The position numbers and the translations under genes were made by a program. A DNA stretch of 64,000 bases from Streptomyces curacoi (GTDB lineage: Bacteria > Actinomycetota > Actinomycetes > Streptomycetales > Streptomycetaceae): NCBI RefSeq assembly GCF_001513975.1, contig NZ_KQ947987.1, positions 560,945-624,944 of the forward strand, read 5' to 3'. Under the pieces are notes generated by a model. It was not told the DNA's origin. It was given only the letters and a program-made list of their open reading frames with translations, and made no database searches. Numbering within the stretch: the stretch's first letter is position 1; the number at the start of each line of letters is the position of its first letter. This document shows positions 1 to 7,557 of this stretch, one piece after another.

Positions 1-1849
1 CGGTGTCGCCCAGTTGGAGCTTCTCGCCCTCCTTCAGGCCGGTGAAGGCGCCGGTGTTCCTGGCCCGCCCCCGGTGGTCGAGGACGGTGATCGTCCGGGC
101 GGGGTCGGACGCGGTGGCGGCGGCAGCGAGGTCCAGGTCCCCGGCCAGGCGGACCGCGCCCGTCACCTTCAACGGCCCGTCGCGCAGGACGAGCTCGCCC
201 TTCGCCGACTGCGTGTAGTCGCCGACGACGGTCACTCCGGTGGCGACCACGCCGTCGTTCGTCACCGCGCCCTTGACGGTGCCCTGGCCGGTCAGCGTCC
301 TGCCCGCGCCCACGCGCAGTCCCGAAGTGCCCGCGTCCAGCCGGGACTTCGCCGAGGTGAGCCTGATGCCCTTGCTGCGGGCCAGCGTCGCGCCGCCGCG
401 CAACGCCAGCGTGCCCTTCCTGACCGTGGTCGTGCCGGTGTACGTCACCGCGCCGCCCGTCAGGGTCGTCGTCGCGGCGCCCGCCTGGGTGAGCGACCCG
501 CCGCCGCTGATCCGGGACAGCGACAGGGCCCTGCGCGTGTTGTTCAGCACGAGCGAGCCGTCGTTGACGACCTTGTAGAGGTCGCCCCGGGTGTAGAGCC
601 CGCCGTCGCCGCCGGGCCTGCCGCTGCCGAGCCGCAGCACGGCGCCCTTCTCGACGGTCGTCGAGCCGTTGTAGTACTGGACCGCGGCGAAGGTGACGTC
701 GTTGCCCTTCGTCCCCTTGATGACGACGTCCCCGGCGCCGGGCGCGGCCAGCGTGTCGTGGAACCTGCCGCCGCCGATGGGCGCGCCCAGCGTCACCGGG
801 CCGTTGTAGGCGAAGGTGAGCAGCGAACGGGACCGGGCGGCCAGCAGGTTGATGTAGACCGTCTCGGCGGTGCCCGGCATGAAGATCTTGTTCGTCGTCC
901 CGTCGCCCCACTGGACGTTCGCGCCCTTGATGTTGGTGCCGCGCTTGTTGACGTTCTTCCGCGCGGGCGTCCAGTTCAGGGCGGGGTCGCTGAGCGAGGG
1001 GTCGGTGTCGCCGCCCCGGTCCGACCAGCTGTACTGGCCGGTGAGGACGACCTTGCTGCCGGGCCGGGACTGGACGTTGATGTCGCTGCCGTACTCGCGC
1101 TGGTAGAAGTCCATGCCCATGGTGACGGTCTGACCGAGCGGCGTGTCCACGGTGAAGGTGCCCTGGTTGAGGATCTTGCGCACGTTCGGCAGCGACGTCG
1201 CGAACTCCGGCCGTCCGGCGTTGACCTGCGTGCCGTTGTCGATCACCCCGGAGAAGGAGTGGGCGCCGGACAGGTCCCAGGTCCCCCAGAGGAAGCGCGG
1301 CTGGGTGATGAGCCCGGAGCCGCTGATCGTGCCCAGGTTGTAGGCGCTCTTCAGCGACAGCCGCAGGGTGCCGTCGACCCGGATGTTGTCCTGGTTGAGC
1401 CGGAACGCCGGGGTGTTGTAGGGGAAGTGGCCGATCAGCCCGGTCGTCCCGCCGTTGCCGTACTGCAGGGTCGCCCCGCGCTCGACCGTGACCGCGGGCG
1501 GGTCCGGGTCGGCCGTGGTGACGTACGGGTGGTTGCCGCCCTGGATCCGCACGCGCTGCCGCTGCCTGGACTCGGGCAGCGTGAAGTCGCTGTCCCGGAT
1601 CAGGACCAGGGTCCCGGTGCCGCGCACGGTGAGCGTGCCCTCGCCGCGGAAGACGCCGTCGTACGTCGTCGTCCCGGCCGGCATGGTGACGACCGTGTCG
1701 CCGCTGAGCGTCACGTCCCGGTCCGCGAGGACGTCGGCGGTGACGTCCCGGGGGCCGGCGGCCGCCGCCGGGGGCACCGCGACCGTGAGGGCGGCGACCG
1801 CCGCGAGGGCGCCGGCTGCCGCTGCTGTCTTGTGGGTATGGCTGCGCAC
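1..1849 (-). CDS. secreted beta-helix (PATR-repeat) protein, C-terminus cut by window edge
   Basis: This is a large secreted protein whose C-terminal end lies beyond the left edge; 616 residues are visible. The GTG start gives a signal peptide of about 30 residues (basic RSHTHK, then an Ala/Val-rich core). The rest is a long series of short beta-strand repeats rich in Gly, Thr and Asn, such as GEGTLTVRGTGTLVL near residue 70 and GGGSLTQAGAATTTLTGAV near residue 450. These resemble the passenger-associated (PATR) beta-helix repeats of autotransporter-like proteins. No catalytic motif was recognised. The gene is divergent from the GH43 pair and shares the operator at 1901-1917, so a role in plant polysaccharide binding or cleavage is an inference. 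No good ribosome binding site precedes the GTG, so the start is uncertain. Confidence 0.7.
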   Translation of the reverse strand, partial: MRSHTHKTAAAAGALAAVAALTVAVPPAAAAGPRDVTADVLADRDVTLSGDTVVTMPAGTTTYDGVFRGEGTLTVRGTGTLVLIRDSDFTLPESRQRQRVRIQGGNHPYVTTADPDPPAVTVERGATLQYGNGGTTGLIGHFPYNTPAFRLNQDNIRVDGTLRLSLKSAYNLGTISGSGLITQPRFLWGTWDLSGAHSFSGVIDNGTQVNAGRPEFATSLPNVRKILNQGTFTVDTPLGQTVTMGMDFYQREYGSDINVQSRPGSKVVLTGQYSWSDRGGDTDPSLSDPALNWTPARKNVNKRGTNIKGANVQWGDGTTNKIFMPGTAETVYINLLAARSRSLLTFAYNGPVTLGAPIGGGRFHDTLAAPGAGDVVIKGTKGNDVTFAAVQYYNGSTTVEKGAVLRLGSGRPGGDGGLYTRGDLYKVVNDGSLVLNNTRRALSLSRISGGGSLTQAGAATTTLTGGAVTYTGTTTVRKGTLALRGGATLARSKGIRLTSAKSRLDAGTSGLRVGAGRTLTGQGTVKGAVTNDGVVATGVTVVGDYTQSAKGELVLRDGPLKVTGAVRLAGDLDLAAAATASDPARTITVLDHRGRARNTGAFTGLKEGEKLQLGDT

Positions 1850-1900
1850 GTCATCGGAGACGGATGGGGAGGGCGCCGATAACAGAAAACGGCGGCCCGT

Positions 1901-1917
1901 TGGTAAGCGCTCTCTCC
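1901..1917. promoter_or_regulatory. candidate LacI-family operator shared by divergent genes
   Basis: The sequence TGGTAAGCGCTCTCTCC contains an AAGCGCTC core. Its reverse complement, GAGAGCGCTTACC, matches 11 of 13 positions of GAAAGCGCTTGCC at 6359-6371. It lies about 15 bp upstream of the -35 hexamer of the GH43 pair and about 50 bp upstream of the secreted beta-helix gene. AGCGCT-centred palindromes are typical targets of LacI-family sugar repressors. The regulator itself is not evident nearby. Confidence 0.5.
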
Positions 1918-1932
1918 GTCACGTCGAACCCG

Positions 1933-1961
1933 TTGACCTCCTGGTTCCACACCCTTACCTT
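1933..1961 (+). promoter_or_regulatory. candidate promoter of the GH43 pair
   Basis: TTGACC (1933-1938) is followed after 17 bp by TACCTT (1956-1961), a reasonable vegetative sigma-factor promoter. The resulting leader of roughly 70 nt runs to the GH43 start codon, and the candidate operator lies just upstream. Confidence 0.45.
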
Positions 1962-2038
1962 TTCGGCGTTCGGAATGACAGATCATGTCCGTTATTTCGA
2001 ACACTTCCCCCCTCTGAACATCCCGAGAGGCAGCCCGC

Positions 2039-3151
2039 ATGAGCCGCGATCACGATCTGCCCGAAGTCCCCAGCCGCAGACTGCTGCTGAAGGGCGCCGC
2101 AGCCGCCGGCGCCCTGACCGCCGCCTCGGCCATCCCCGGCGTCGCCCACGCCGCTGCCGCCGCAGCCCCCGCCGCACCCCGCAAGGCAGCCCCCTACGTG
2201 AACCCCCTGGTCCAGCAGCGAGCCGACCCGCACATCCACCGCCACATCGACGGCCACTACTACTTCACGGCCACCGCCCCCGAGTACGACCGCATCATCC
2301 TGCGCCGCTCCCGCACCCTGAACGGCCTGTCCACGGCCGCCGAGTCGGTCATCTGGCGGGCCCACCCCACCGGCGACATGGGCGCGCACATCTGGGCACC
2401 GGAGCTGCACCGCATCGGCGGCAAGTGGTACATCTACTTCGCCGCCGCGCCCGCCGAGGACGTGTGGAGAATCCGCATCTGGGTCCTGGAGAACTCCCAC
2501 CCCGACCCCTTCAAGGGCACCTGGGTGGAGAAGGGTCAGATCAAGACCGCCTGGGAGACCTTCTCCCTGGACGCCACCACCTTCACCCACCGCGGCACCC
2601 GCTACCTGTGCTGGGCGCAGCACGAACCCGGCATGGACAACAACACCGGGCTGTTCCTGTCCGAGATGGCCAACCCGTGGACGCTGAAGGGGCCTCAGGT
2701 GCGGCTGTCCACCCCGGAGTACGACTGGGAGTGCATCGGCTTCAAGGTCAATGAGGGCCCGTACGCCCTCAAGCGCAACGGCCGGATCTTCCTCACCTAC
2801 TCGGCCTCCGCCACCGACCACCACTACTGCGTCGGCATGCTGACCGTCGACGCCGACGCCGACCTCATGGACCCGGCCAACTGGTCCAAGTCCCCGACCC
2901 CGGTGTTCACCAGCAACGACACCACCAAGCAGTACGGCCCCGGCCACAACTGCTTCACCGTCGCCGAGGACGGCCGCAGCGACGTCCTCGTCTATCACGC
3001 CCGCCAGTACAAGGAGATCGTCGGCGACCCGCTGAACGACCCGAACCGGCACACCCGCGTCCAGCGGCTCGGCTGGAAGCCGGACGGCACCCCGGACTTC
3101 GGCATACCCGTGGCGGACACGGCCGCCGAGACGGTGAAGGAGAGTGCGTGA
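2039..3151 (+). CDS. secreted GH43 glycosidase (arabinofuranosidase/arabinanase type)
   Basis: This predicted exported enzyme has 370 residues. A Tat-like signal (SRRLLLKGAAAAG, residues 12-24) ends near VAHA at residue 38. The GH43 five-bladed propeller follows directly: ADPHIH (Asp63, expected general base), IWAPEL near residue 120, and NEGPYAL near residue 239, whose Glu fits the general acid. Family members cleave alpha-L-arabinofuranosyl or beta-xylosyl links in hemicellulose and pectin side chains; arabinan or arabinogalactan is favoured here by the neighbours. GAGAGG lies about 8 nt before the ATG. The gene runs straight into the next GH43 with a 1-nt gap, so they form one operon. The exact substrate cannot be read from the sequence. 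Confidence 0.85.
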   Translation: MSRDHDLPEVPSRRLLLKGAAAAGALTAASAIPGVAHAAAAAAPAAPRKAAPYVNPLVQQRADPHIHRHIDGHYYFTATAPEYDRIILRRSRTLNGLSTAAESVIWRAHPTGDMGAHIWAPELHRIGGKWYIYFAAAPAEDVWRIRIWVLENSHPDPFKGTWVEKGQIKTAWETFSLDATTFTHRGTRYLCWAQHEPGMDNNTGLFLSEMANPWTLKGPQVRLSTPEYDWECIGFKVNEGPYALKRNGRIFLTYSASATDHHYCVGMLTVDADADLMDPANWSKSPTPVFTSNDTTKQYGPGHNCFTVAEDGRSDVLVYHARQYKEIVGDPLNDPNRHTRVQRLGWKPDGTPDFGIPVADTAAETVKESA

Positions 3152-3152
3152 G

Positions 3153-4565
3153 ATGAGACGTGCGCACGCGGTGCTGCTCGCCCTCTGTCTGGCCCTGGCC
3201 GGCGCCCTGGCCACCGCCGGCCCCGCCCAGGCGGCACCCCAGACGATCACCAACGGCACGCAGTTCACCGACACCTCGGGCAACCCCGTGCACGCCCACG
3301 GCGGCGGTGTCATCAAGGTCGGCTCGTACTACTACTGGTTCGGCGAGCACCGCAACGCCGACAACACCTTCCGGTACGTCGACGCCTACCGCTCCACCGA
3401 CCTGAAGAACTGGGAGTTCAGGAACCACGTCCTGACCGAGGCCGGCTCCCCCGAACTGGCCACCGCCAACATCGAGCGGCCCAAGGTCATGTACAACGCC
3501 TCCACCGGCAAGTTCGTCATGTGGATGCACAAGGAGAACGGCGTCGACTACAGCGAGGCCCGCGCGGCCGTCGCCGTGTCGGACACCGTGGACGGCGACT
3601 ACACCTGGCAGGGCAGCTTCCGCCCGCTCGGCCGGCACATGTCCCGCGACATCACGGTCTTCGTGGACAGCGACGGCACCGGCTACATGGTCTCCGCCGC
3701 CCGCGAGAACTACGACCTGCACATCTACCGCCTGACCAGCGACTACACGGGCATCGCCGCCCTGGTCGCGGACCCCTGGCACGGCGGCCACCGCGAGGCC
3801 CCGGCGCTGTTCAAACGGGGCGGCGTCTACTTCATGCTGACGTCCGGCGCCACCGGCTGGAGCCCCAACCAGCAGCAGTACGCCACGGCCACCAGCATCG
3901 CGGGCCCCTGGACGGCCATGAAGAACGTCGGCGACTCCACGACCTACGGTTCCCAGACCGCGTACGTCCTTCCCGTGCAGGGCACTTCGACCACCTCGTA
4001 CATCTACCTGGGCGACCGCTGGGGCAACTCCTTCGGCGGCACCGTCAACGACTCCCGCTACGTCTGGCTGCCGCTGACCTTCCCCTCCTCGACCTCGATG
4101 TCCATGTCCTGGTCCCCGGAGGTCACCATCGACACGGCGACCGGATCGGTCAGCGGCACGAGCGCCACGTACAACACGCTGATCGCACGCCACAGCGGCA
4201 GGTGCGCCGACGTCACCAGCCAGTCCCAGTGGGCGGGCGCCCAGATCAAGCAGTACGACTGCAACGGCGGCAGCAACCAGAAGTACTGGTTCAAGTCCGT
4301 GGGCAGCGGCTACTACCAGCTGATGACCCGGCACAGCTCCCTGTGCGTCCAGGAGAACGCGAACACGGTCACCCAGGAGAACTGCAACGCCTCCGCGACC
4401 GGCCAGCAGTGGTCGCTCACCACCACCGGCTCCTACGTGAACATCAAGTCCCGCGCCACCGGCGAGTGCCTGGACGTGAACGGCGCGTCCACCGCCAACT
4501 CCGCCGCGATCATCACCTACACCTGCAACGGAGGAACCAACCAGCAGTGGACCCGCGGGACATGA
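3153..4565 (+). CDS. secreted exo-beta-1,3-galactanase-like GH43 with CBM13
   Basis: The product (470 residues) has a Sec signal peptide (MRRAHAVLLALCLALAGAL, cleavage near AQA). The catalytic domain (about 35-335) carries HAHGGGVIKVGSYYYWFGEH, ERPKVMYN, FVMWMH and MSRDITVF, the pattern of the GH43 subfamily that includes exo-beta-1,3-galactanases of type II arabinogalactan. Members of that subfamily characteristically lack the usual GH43 Asp base. Residues about 340-470 form a ricin-type CBM13 with three QxW-like repeats (NQKYW, GQQWS, NQQWT), as reported for the S. avermitilis enzyme. The ATG at 3153 was chosen because AAGGAG lies 10 nt upstream; a GTG at 3144 is the alternative. It is convergent with the rhamnogalacturonan lyase, only 6 nt away. 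Confidence 0.8.
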   Translation: MRRAHAVLLALCLALAGALATAGPAQAAPQTITNGTQFTDTSGNPVHAHGGGVIKVGSYYYWFGEHRNADNTFRYVDAYRSTDLKNWEFRNHVLTEAGSPELATANIERPKVMYNASTGKFVMWMHKENGVDYSEARAAVAVSDTVDGDYTWQGSFRPLGRHMSRDITVFVDSDGTGYMVSAARENYDLHIYRLTSDYTGIAALVADPWHGGHREAPALFKRGGVYFMLTSGATGWSPNQQQYATATSIAGPWTAMKNVGDSTTYGSQTAYVLPVQGTSTTSYIYLGDRWGNSFGGTVNDSRYVWLPLTFPSSTSMSMSWSPEVTIDTATGSVSGTSATYNTLIARHSGRCADVTSQSQWAGAQIKQYDCNGGSNQKYWFKSVGSGYYQLMTRHSSLCVQENANTVTQENCNASATGQQWSLTTTGSYVNIKSRATGECLDVNGASTANSAAIITYTCNGGTNQQWTRGT

Positions 4566-4571
4566 GAACAC

Positions 4572-6236
4572 CTAGGCCAGCAGGTCGATCGCGTCGATCG
4601 CCGTGCCCGCGCTGAGATAGCCCGTCGCCCCCGAACCGCTCACCACGTCGATCCTCAGCACGTTGTACTGGCTGGTGTCCGTCCGCCAGGCGGACGCCGG
4701 CACGCTGTACGTGAACGTGTGGTTGTTGCCCCGGTACGAACCGTTGGTCAGCGACCGGGTGTTCGGCTGGGCGGGCGGGGAGGGGATGGCGGAGGTCCAG
4801 GCGTCGTTGACGGTGACCTGGGGGCGGCCGTTGGCGTACGCCGTCGTCACCCCGATCCGCAGGGTGTGCGCGGCCGCCGCCTGGGCCGCCGTCAGCCGGA
4901 AGTACACGAGGATGCCGCTGTTGACGTCCTTCCAGAGGTAGCAGGGGAAGGACGCCGTCTCGTTGTTGCCGATGACGACGTTGCCGGTCCAGGAGGCGGC
5001 CCGGACGTCGGACGGGTGCGCGTAGGTCATCAGGTCGGCGTTCTTGAAGCCGCTCGGCGTGCCGTTCCAGTCGCCGATCCGCCAGATCGCGGTGGCGTTG
5101 CCCGGGTCGTTCGAGGACGGGACGGCGATCGTGTTGAGGGTGGTCGTGCCACCGGCCGTGACCGTCACCGAGGTGGTGTGGACGGCGAGTTCGCCCTTGT
5201 GGACGGTCAGGGTGTACGTCCCCGGCAGCACACCCCCGATCGAGAACCAGCCGTCCGACGAGCGCGCCGAACCCCAGTACTGCGCCGCCGAGTTGGCGAG
5301 CCCGACGGTGTACGGGTACGCCGTGTTCCGCCCGGAGATCCCGACCCCGGCCACCCGCCCGCGCCCGCTCGCGCCGACGTACCCGGCGATGCCGAGCGAG
5401 TCCGCCCACGAGGTGGTCAGCGTGCCCGGGAACAACGCCGAGGAGGGCGCGCCGCCGTCCGTGAGGGCGATGACGTACGGGCCCTGGAGGCCGAAGCGCT
5501 GGGCCTCGGTCTGGTTCTGGCCGTAGTACAGGATCTCGTACAGGCCGCCGCCGTCCGCGCTCTGGTGGCGCAGGAGGGAGCGGTAGAAGGGGCCGCCGGA
5601 GGCCTTCTCGTGGTTGCTGCGCACCATCCACAGGCCGACGCTGCCGGTCGTCCAGCCGATGTAGTCGTAGTCCATCACCCGGAGCCTGGAGTAGTGCTTC
5701 GAGCGCGTCTGGCCGTCGGACTTGGCGAAGACGTCCGAGGCCTCGATGGTGGTGGGCGCGTAGGTGTAGGAGTCGGGCTCGTCGTTGAGGAACAGGCCCT
5801 TCTTCACGCGCAGGATGTAGCGGGTCGCCGAGACGGACGCGTCGGCCTTGTCGGTCCACAGGTAGATGTTGTTCTCGCCGCTGCGGGCGGCGTAGTAGTG
5901 CCGCAGGGTGCCGTACACGACCGAGATCAGGATCGTCGAACCCGACTGCCGGATCGACACGGTGGAGGTGCCGAGGCCGGACTCGATGTGCGAGTTCATG
6001 CCGCCGTAGCCCTGGTACTCCGTGCCGCGGTAGACCAGCGAGGTCAGGTCGCCGTTGGTCTTGCTGACCTTGAAGACCAGGTTGGCGCCGGTGTCGACGA
6101 CGTAGTTCGAACCGTCGTCGCTCCAGCCGAAGGCCGCTGCCGAGGCGGTGCCGCTCAGGGCCGCCGTGCCCACCGCGGCCGCGGTACCGAGGACGAAGGC
6201 GCGGCGTCGGACCGGTCTGTTCGCGGATCCGGACAT
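4572..6236 (-). CDS. secreted rhamnogalacturonan lyase (PL4-type)
   Basis: The 554-residue product resembles polysaccharide lyase family 4 rhamnogalacturonan endolyases, which cleave the Rha-GalA backbone of RG-I pectin by beta-elimination. It starts with a Tat-type signal (VRRRAFVLGTAAAVG). The catalytic beta-sandwich follows (FKVSKTNGDLTSLVYRGTEY, QSGSTILISVVYGTLRHYYA, MVRSNHEKASGGPFYRSLL), then a fibronectin-III-like segment (PGTYTLTVHKGELAV). The C-terminal jelly-roll opens with IWRIGDWNGTPSGFKNADLM, a hallmark of this family. The ATG at 6236 is preceded by AAGGAGG at ideal spacing; an upstream in-frame ATG at 6317 has no such site. It is divergent from the acetylesterase that would deacetylate the same polymer, with two operator-like sites between them. 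Confidence 0.88.
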   Translation of the reverse strand: MSGSANRPVRRRAFVLGTAAAVGTAALSGTASAAAFGWSDDGSNYVVDTGANLVFKVSKTNGDLTSLVYRGTEYQGYGGMNSHIESGLGTSTVSIRQSGSTILISVVYGTLRHYYAARSGENNIYLWTDKADASVSATRYILRVKKGLFLNDEPDSYTYAPTTIEASDVFAKSDGQTRSKHYSRLRVMDYDYIGWTTGSVGLWMVRSNHEKASGGPFYRSLLRHQSADGGGLYEILYYGQNQTEAQRFGLQGPYVIALTDGGAPSSALFPGTLTTSWADSLGIAGYVGASGRGRVAGVGISGRNTAYPYTVGLANSAAQYWGSARSSDGWFSIGGVLPGTYTLTVHKGELAVHTTSVTVTAGGTTTLNTIAVPSSNDPGNATAIWRIGDWNGTPSGFKNADLMTYAHPSDVRAASWTGNVVIGNNETASFPCYLWKDVNSGILVYFRLTAAQAAAAHTLRIGVTTAYANGRPQVTVNDAWTSAIPSPPAQPNTRSLTNGSYRGNNHTFTYSVPASAWRTDTSQYNVLRIDVVSGSGATGYLSAGTAIDAIDLLA

Positions 6237-6303
6237 GGGGGTGCCTCCTTCGAGACATGTGGGGTGCGGGTGTGAGTGAGGGTGACAGTGGAATCGATTT
6301 CGC

Positions 6304-6315
6304 GAAAGGGCTTTC
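6304..6315. promoter_or_regulatory. operator-like palindrome GAAAGGGCTTTC
   Basis: This 12-bp site differs by one base from the perfect palindrome GAAAGCGCTTTC. It lies about 55 bp, roughly five helical turns, from the better site at 6359-6371. Two sites between divergent pectin genes would suit a LacI-family repressor. Confidence 0.4.
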
Positions 6316-6358
6316 ACTGCAGGGGAGTTGGCAATGTTGTGAAATCAACCAGAGGTCT

Positions 6359-6371
6359 AGAAAGCGCTTGC
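6359..6371. promoter_or_regulatory. candidate LacI-family operator between lyase and acetylesterase genes
   Basis: GAAAGCGCTTGCC is the clearest copy of the motif also found, inverted, at 1905-1917. It sits 54 bp upstream of the acetylesterase ATG and about 120 bp upstream of the lyase ATG. Confidence 0.5.
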
Positions 6372-6424
6372 CAATAGCGGTACGGTCCAGCGCCAGGCCT
6401 TGTCATCCTCGGAGGAGCCGACGA

Positions 6425-7477
6425 ATGAGACGTTTCAACCTCGCCGTCCTGGCGGCGGTGACGCTGAGCACCGGCCTGTCCGCCGTACCGGCCCAGGCGT
6501 ACGGGTCGCACGGCGGTCAGCGCCCCCTCGGCATCCAGAACTGCACGGCCACCGCCTGCCACTTCGACGTCCCGCCCGGCACGTACGACGTGCAGGTCCT
6601 CCTCGGCGGCGAAGCCGCGTCCAGCACGAGCGTCACCGGCGAGACCCGGCGCGCCCTGCTCCCCGAGACGGCCGCCCCGGCCGGCGAGCGTGTCGCCCGC
6701 AGCTTCACCGTGAACGTCCGCACCCCCGAGGGCGAGCCCACCGGCCCCGACGGAACCCCCGGCCTGGACCTGCGGCTCGGCGGCTCGGCCCCCGCCCTCG
6801 CCGACATCAAGGTCACCCCGGCCCGGCACGCCCGCCAGATCTTCCTCGTCGGCGACTCCACGGTCTGCGACCAGCCCGGCGACCCGTACTCCGGCTGGGG
6901 CCAGCAACTGCCCCAGTACCTGCGCAAGGGCCTGTCCGTCGCCAACCACGCCGACTCCGGCGAGAGCACGGTCACCTATCTCGCCGACTCCCGCCTGTGG
7001 GCCACCGTCCAGCCGCGGATCCGCCCCGGCGACCTGGTCCTGATCCAGCTCGCCCACAACGACAAGACGACCGACGCGGCGACCTACCGCGCCAACCTCG
7101 AAACCCTGGTGGCAGGCGTGCGGGACAAGGGCGGCGAGCCGGTCCTCGTCACCCCGATCGTGCGCCGCTGGTTCAACTCCGACGGCACGCTCGACAACAA
7201 CACGGCCCTGCTGGTGAACGGCCTCGGCGTGGACCACCCGGCGGTGATCCGCTCGGTCGCCGCCGCCCAGGACGTTCCCCTCATCGACCTGACGGCGAAG
7301 ACCAAGGCGCTGGTGGAGTCCCTGGGCGTCGAGGCCTCCAAGGCGCTGTACCTCTACAACGAGAAGCGGGACAACACCCACACCTCCGTGCACGGCGCCA
7401 CGGTGTACGCGGGCCTGGTCCGCGAGGAACTCGTCGCCCGGCATCTGGTGCCGGAGGGCCGGGTGCGGGTGGGATGA
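6425..7477 (+). CDS. secreted rhamnogalacturonan acetylesterase (SGNH, CE12-type)
   Basis: The 350-residue product carries a Sec signal (MRRFNLAVLAAVTLSTGLSA, ending PAQA). A beta-rich N-terminal domain (about 30-130) is followed by an SGNH hydrolase domain: VGDSTVC (nucleophile Ser near 144), the Gly block NHADSGEST, LAHNDKT (Asn near 209) and RDNTHTSVHGA (Asp/His near 315-318). This matches esterases that remove acetyl groups from RG-I galacturonate so that the lyase can act. GGAGGAG ends 7 nt before the ATG at 6425; a longer in-frame extension to 6257 lacks a signal peptide and was rejected. A 9-bp inverted repeat at 7492-7527 follows the stop. Confidence 0.85.
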   Translation: MRRFNLAVLAAVTLSTGLSAVPAQAYGSHGGQRPLGIQNCTATACHFDVPPGTYDVQVLLGGEAASSTSVTGETRRALLPETAAPAGERVARSFTVNVRTPEGEPTGPDGTPGLDLRLGGSAPALADIKVTPARHARQIFLVGDSTVCDQPGDPYSGWGQQLPQYLRKGLSVANHADSGESTVTYLADSRLWATVQPRIRPGDLVLIQLAHNDKTTDAATYRANLETLVAGVRDKGGEPVLVTPIVRRWFNSDGTLDNNTALLVNGLGVDHPAVIRSVAAAQDVPLIDLTAKTKALVESLGVEASKALYLYNEKRDNTHTSVHGATVYAGLVREELVARHLVPEGRVRVG

Positions 7478-7491
7478 GTCCCGGATGAACC

Positions 7492-7527
7492 CCTGGGGCG
7501 TCCCGACCGGAACCGGGGCGCCCCAGG
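7492..7527 (+). terminator. hairpin after acetylesterase gene
   Basis: CCTGGGGCG (7492-7500) pairs perfectly with CGCCCCAGG (7519-7527) across an 18-nt loop, starting 14 nt after the stop codon. It lacks a U-tract, as is usual in Streptomyces. Confidence 0.5.
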
Positions 7528-7557
7528 TCTGAACCGAGCCGGCAAGAGAGAGAACCG

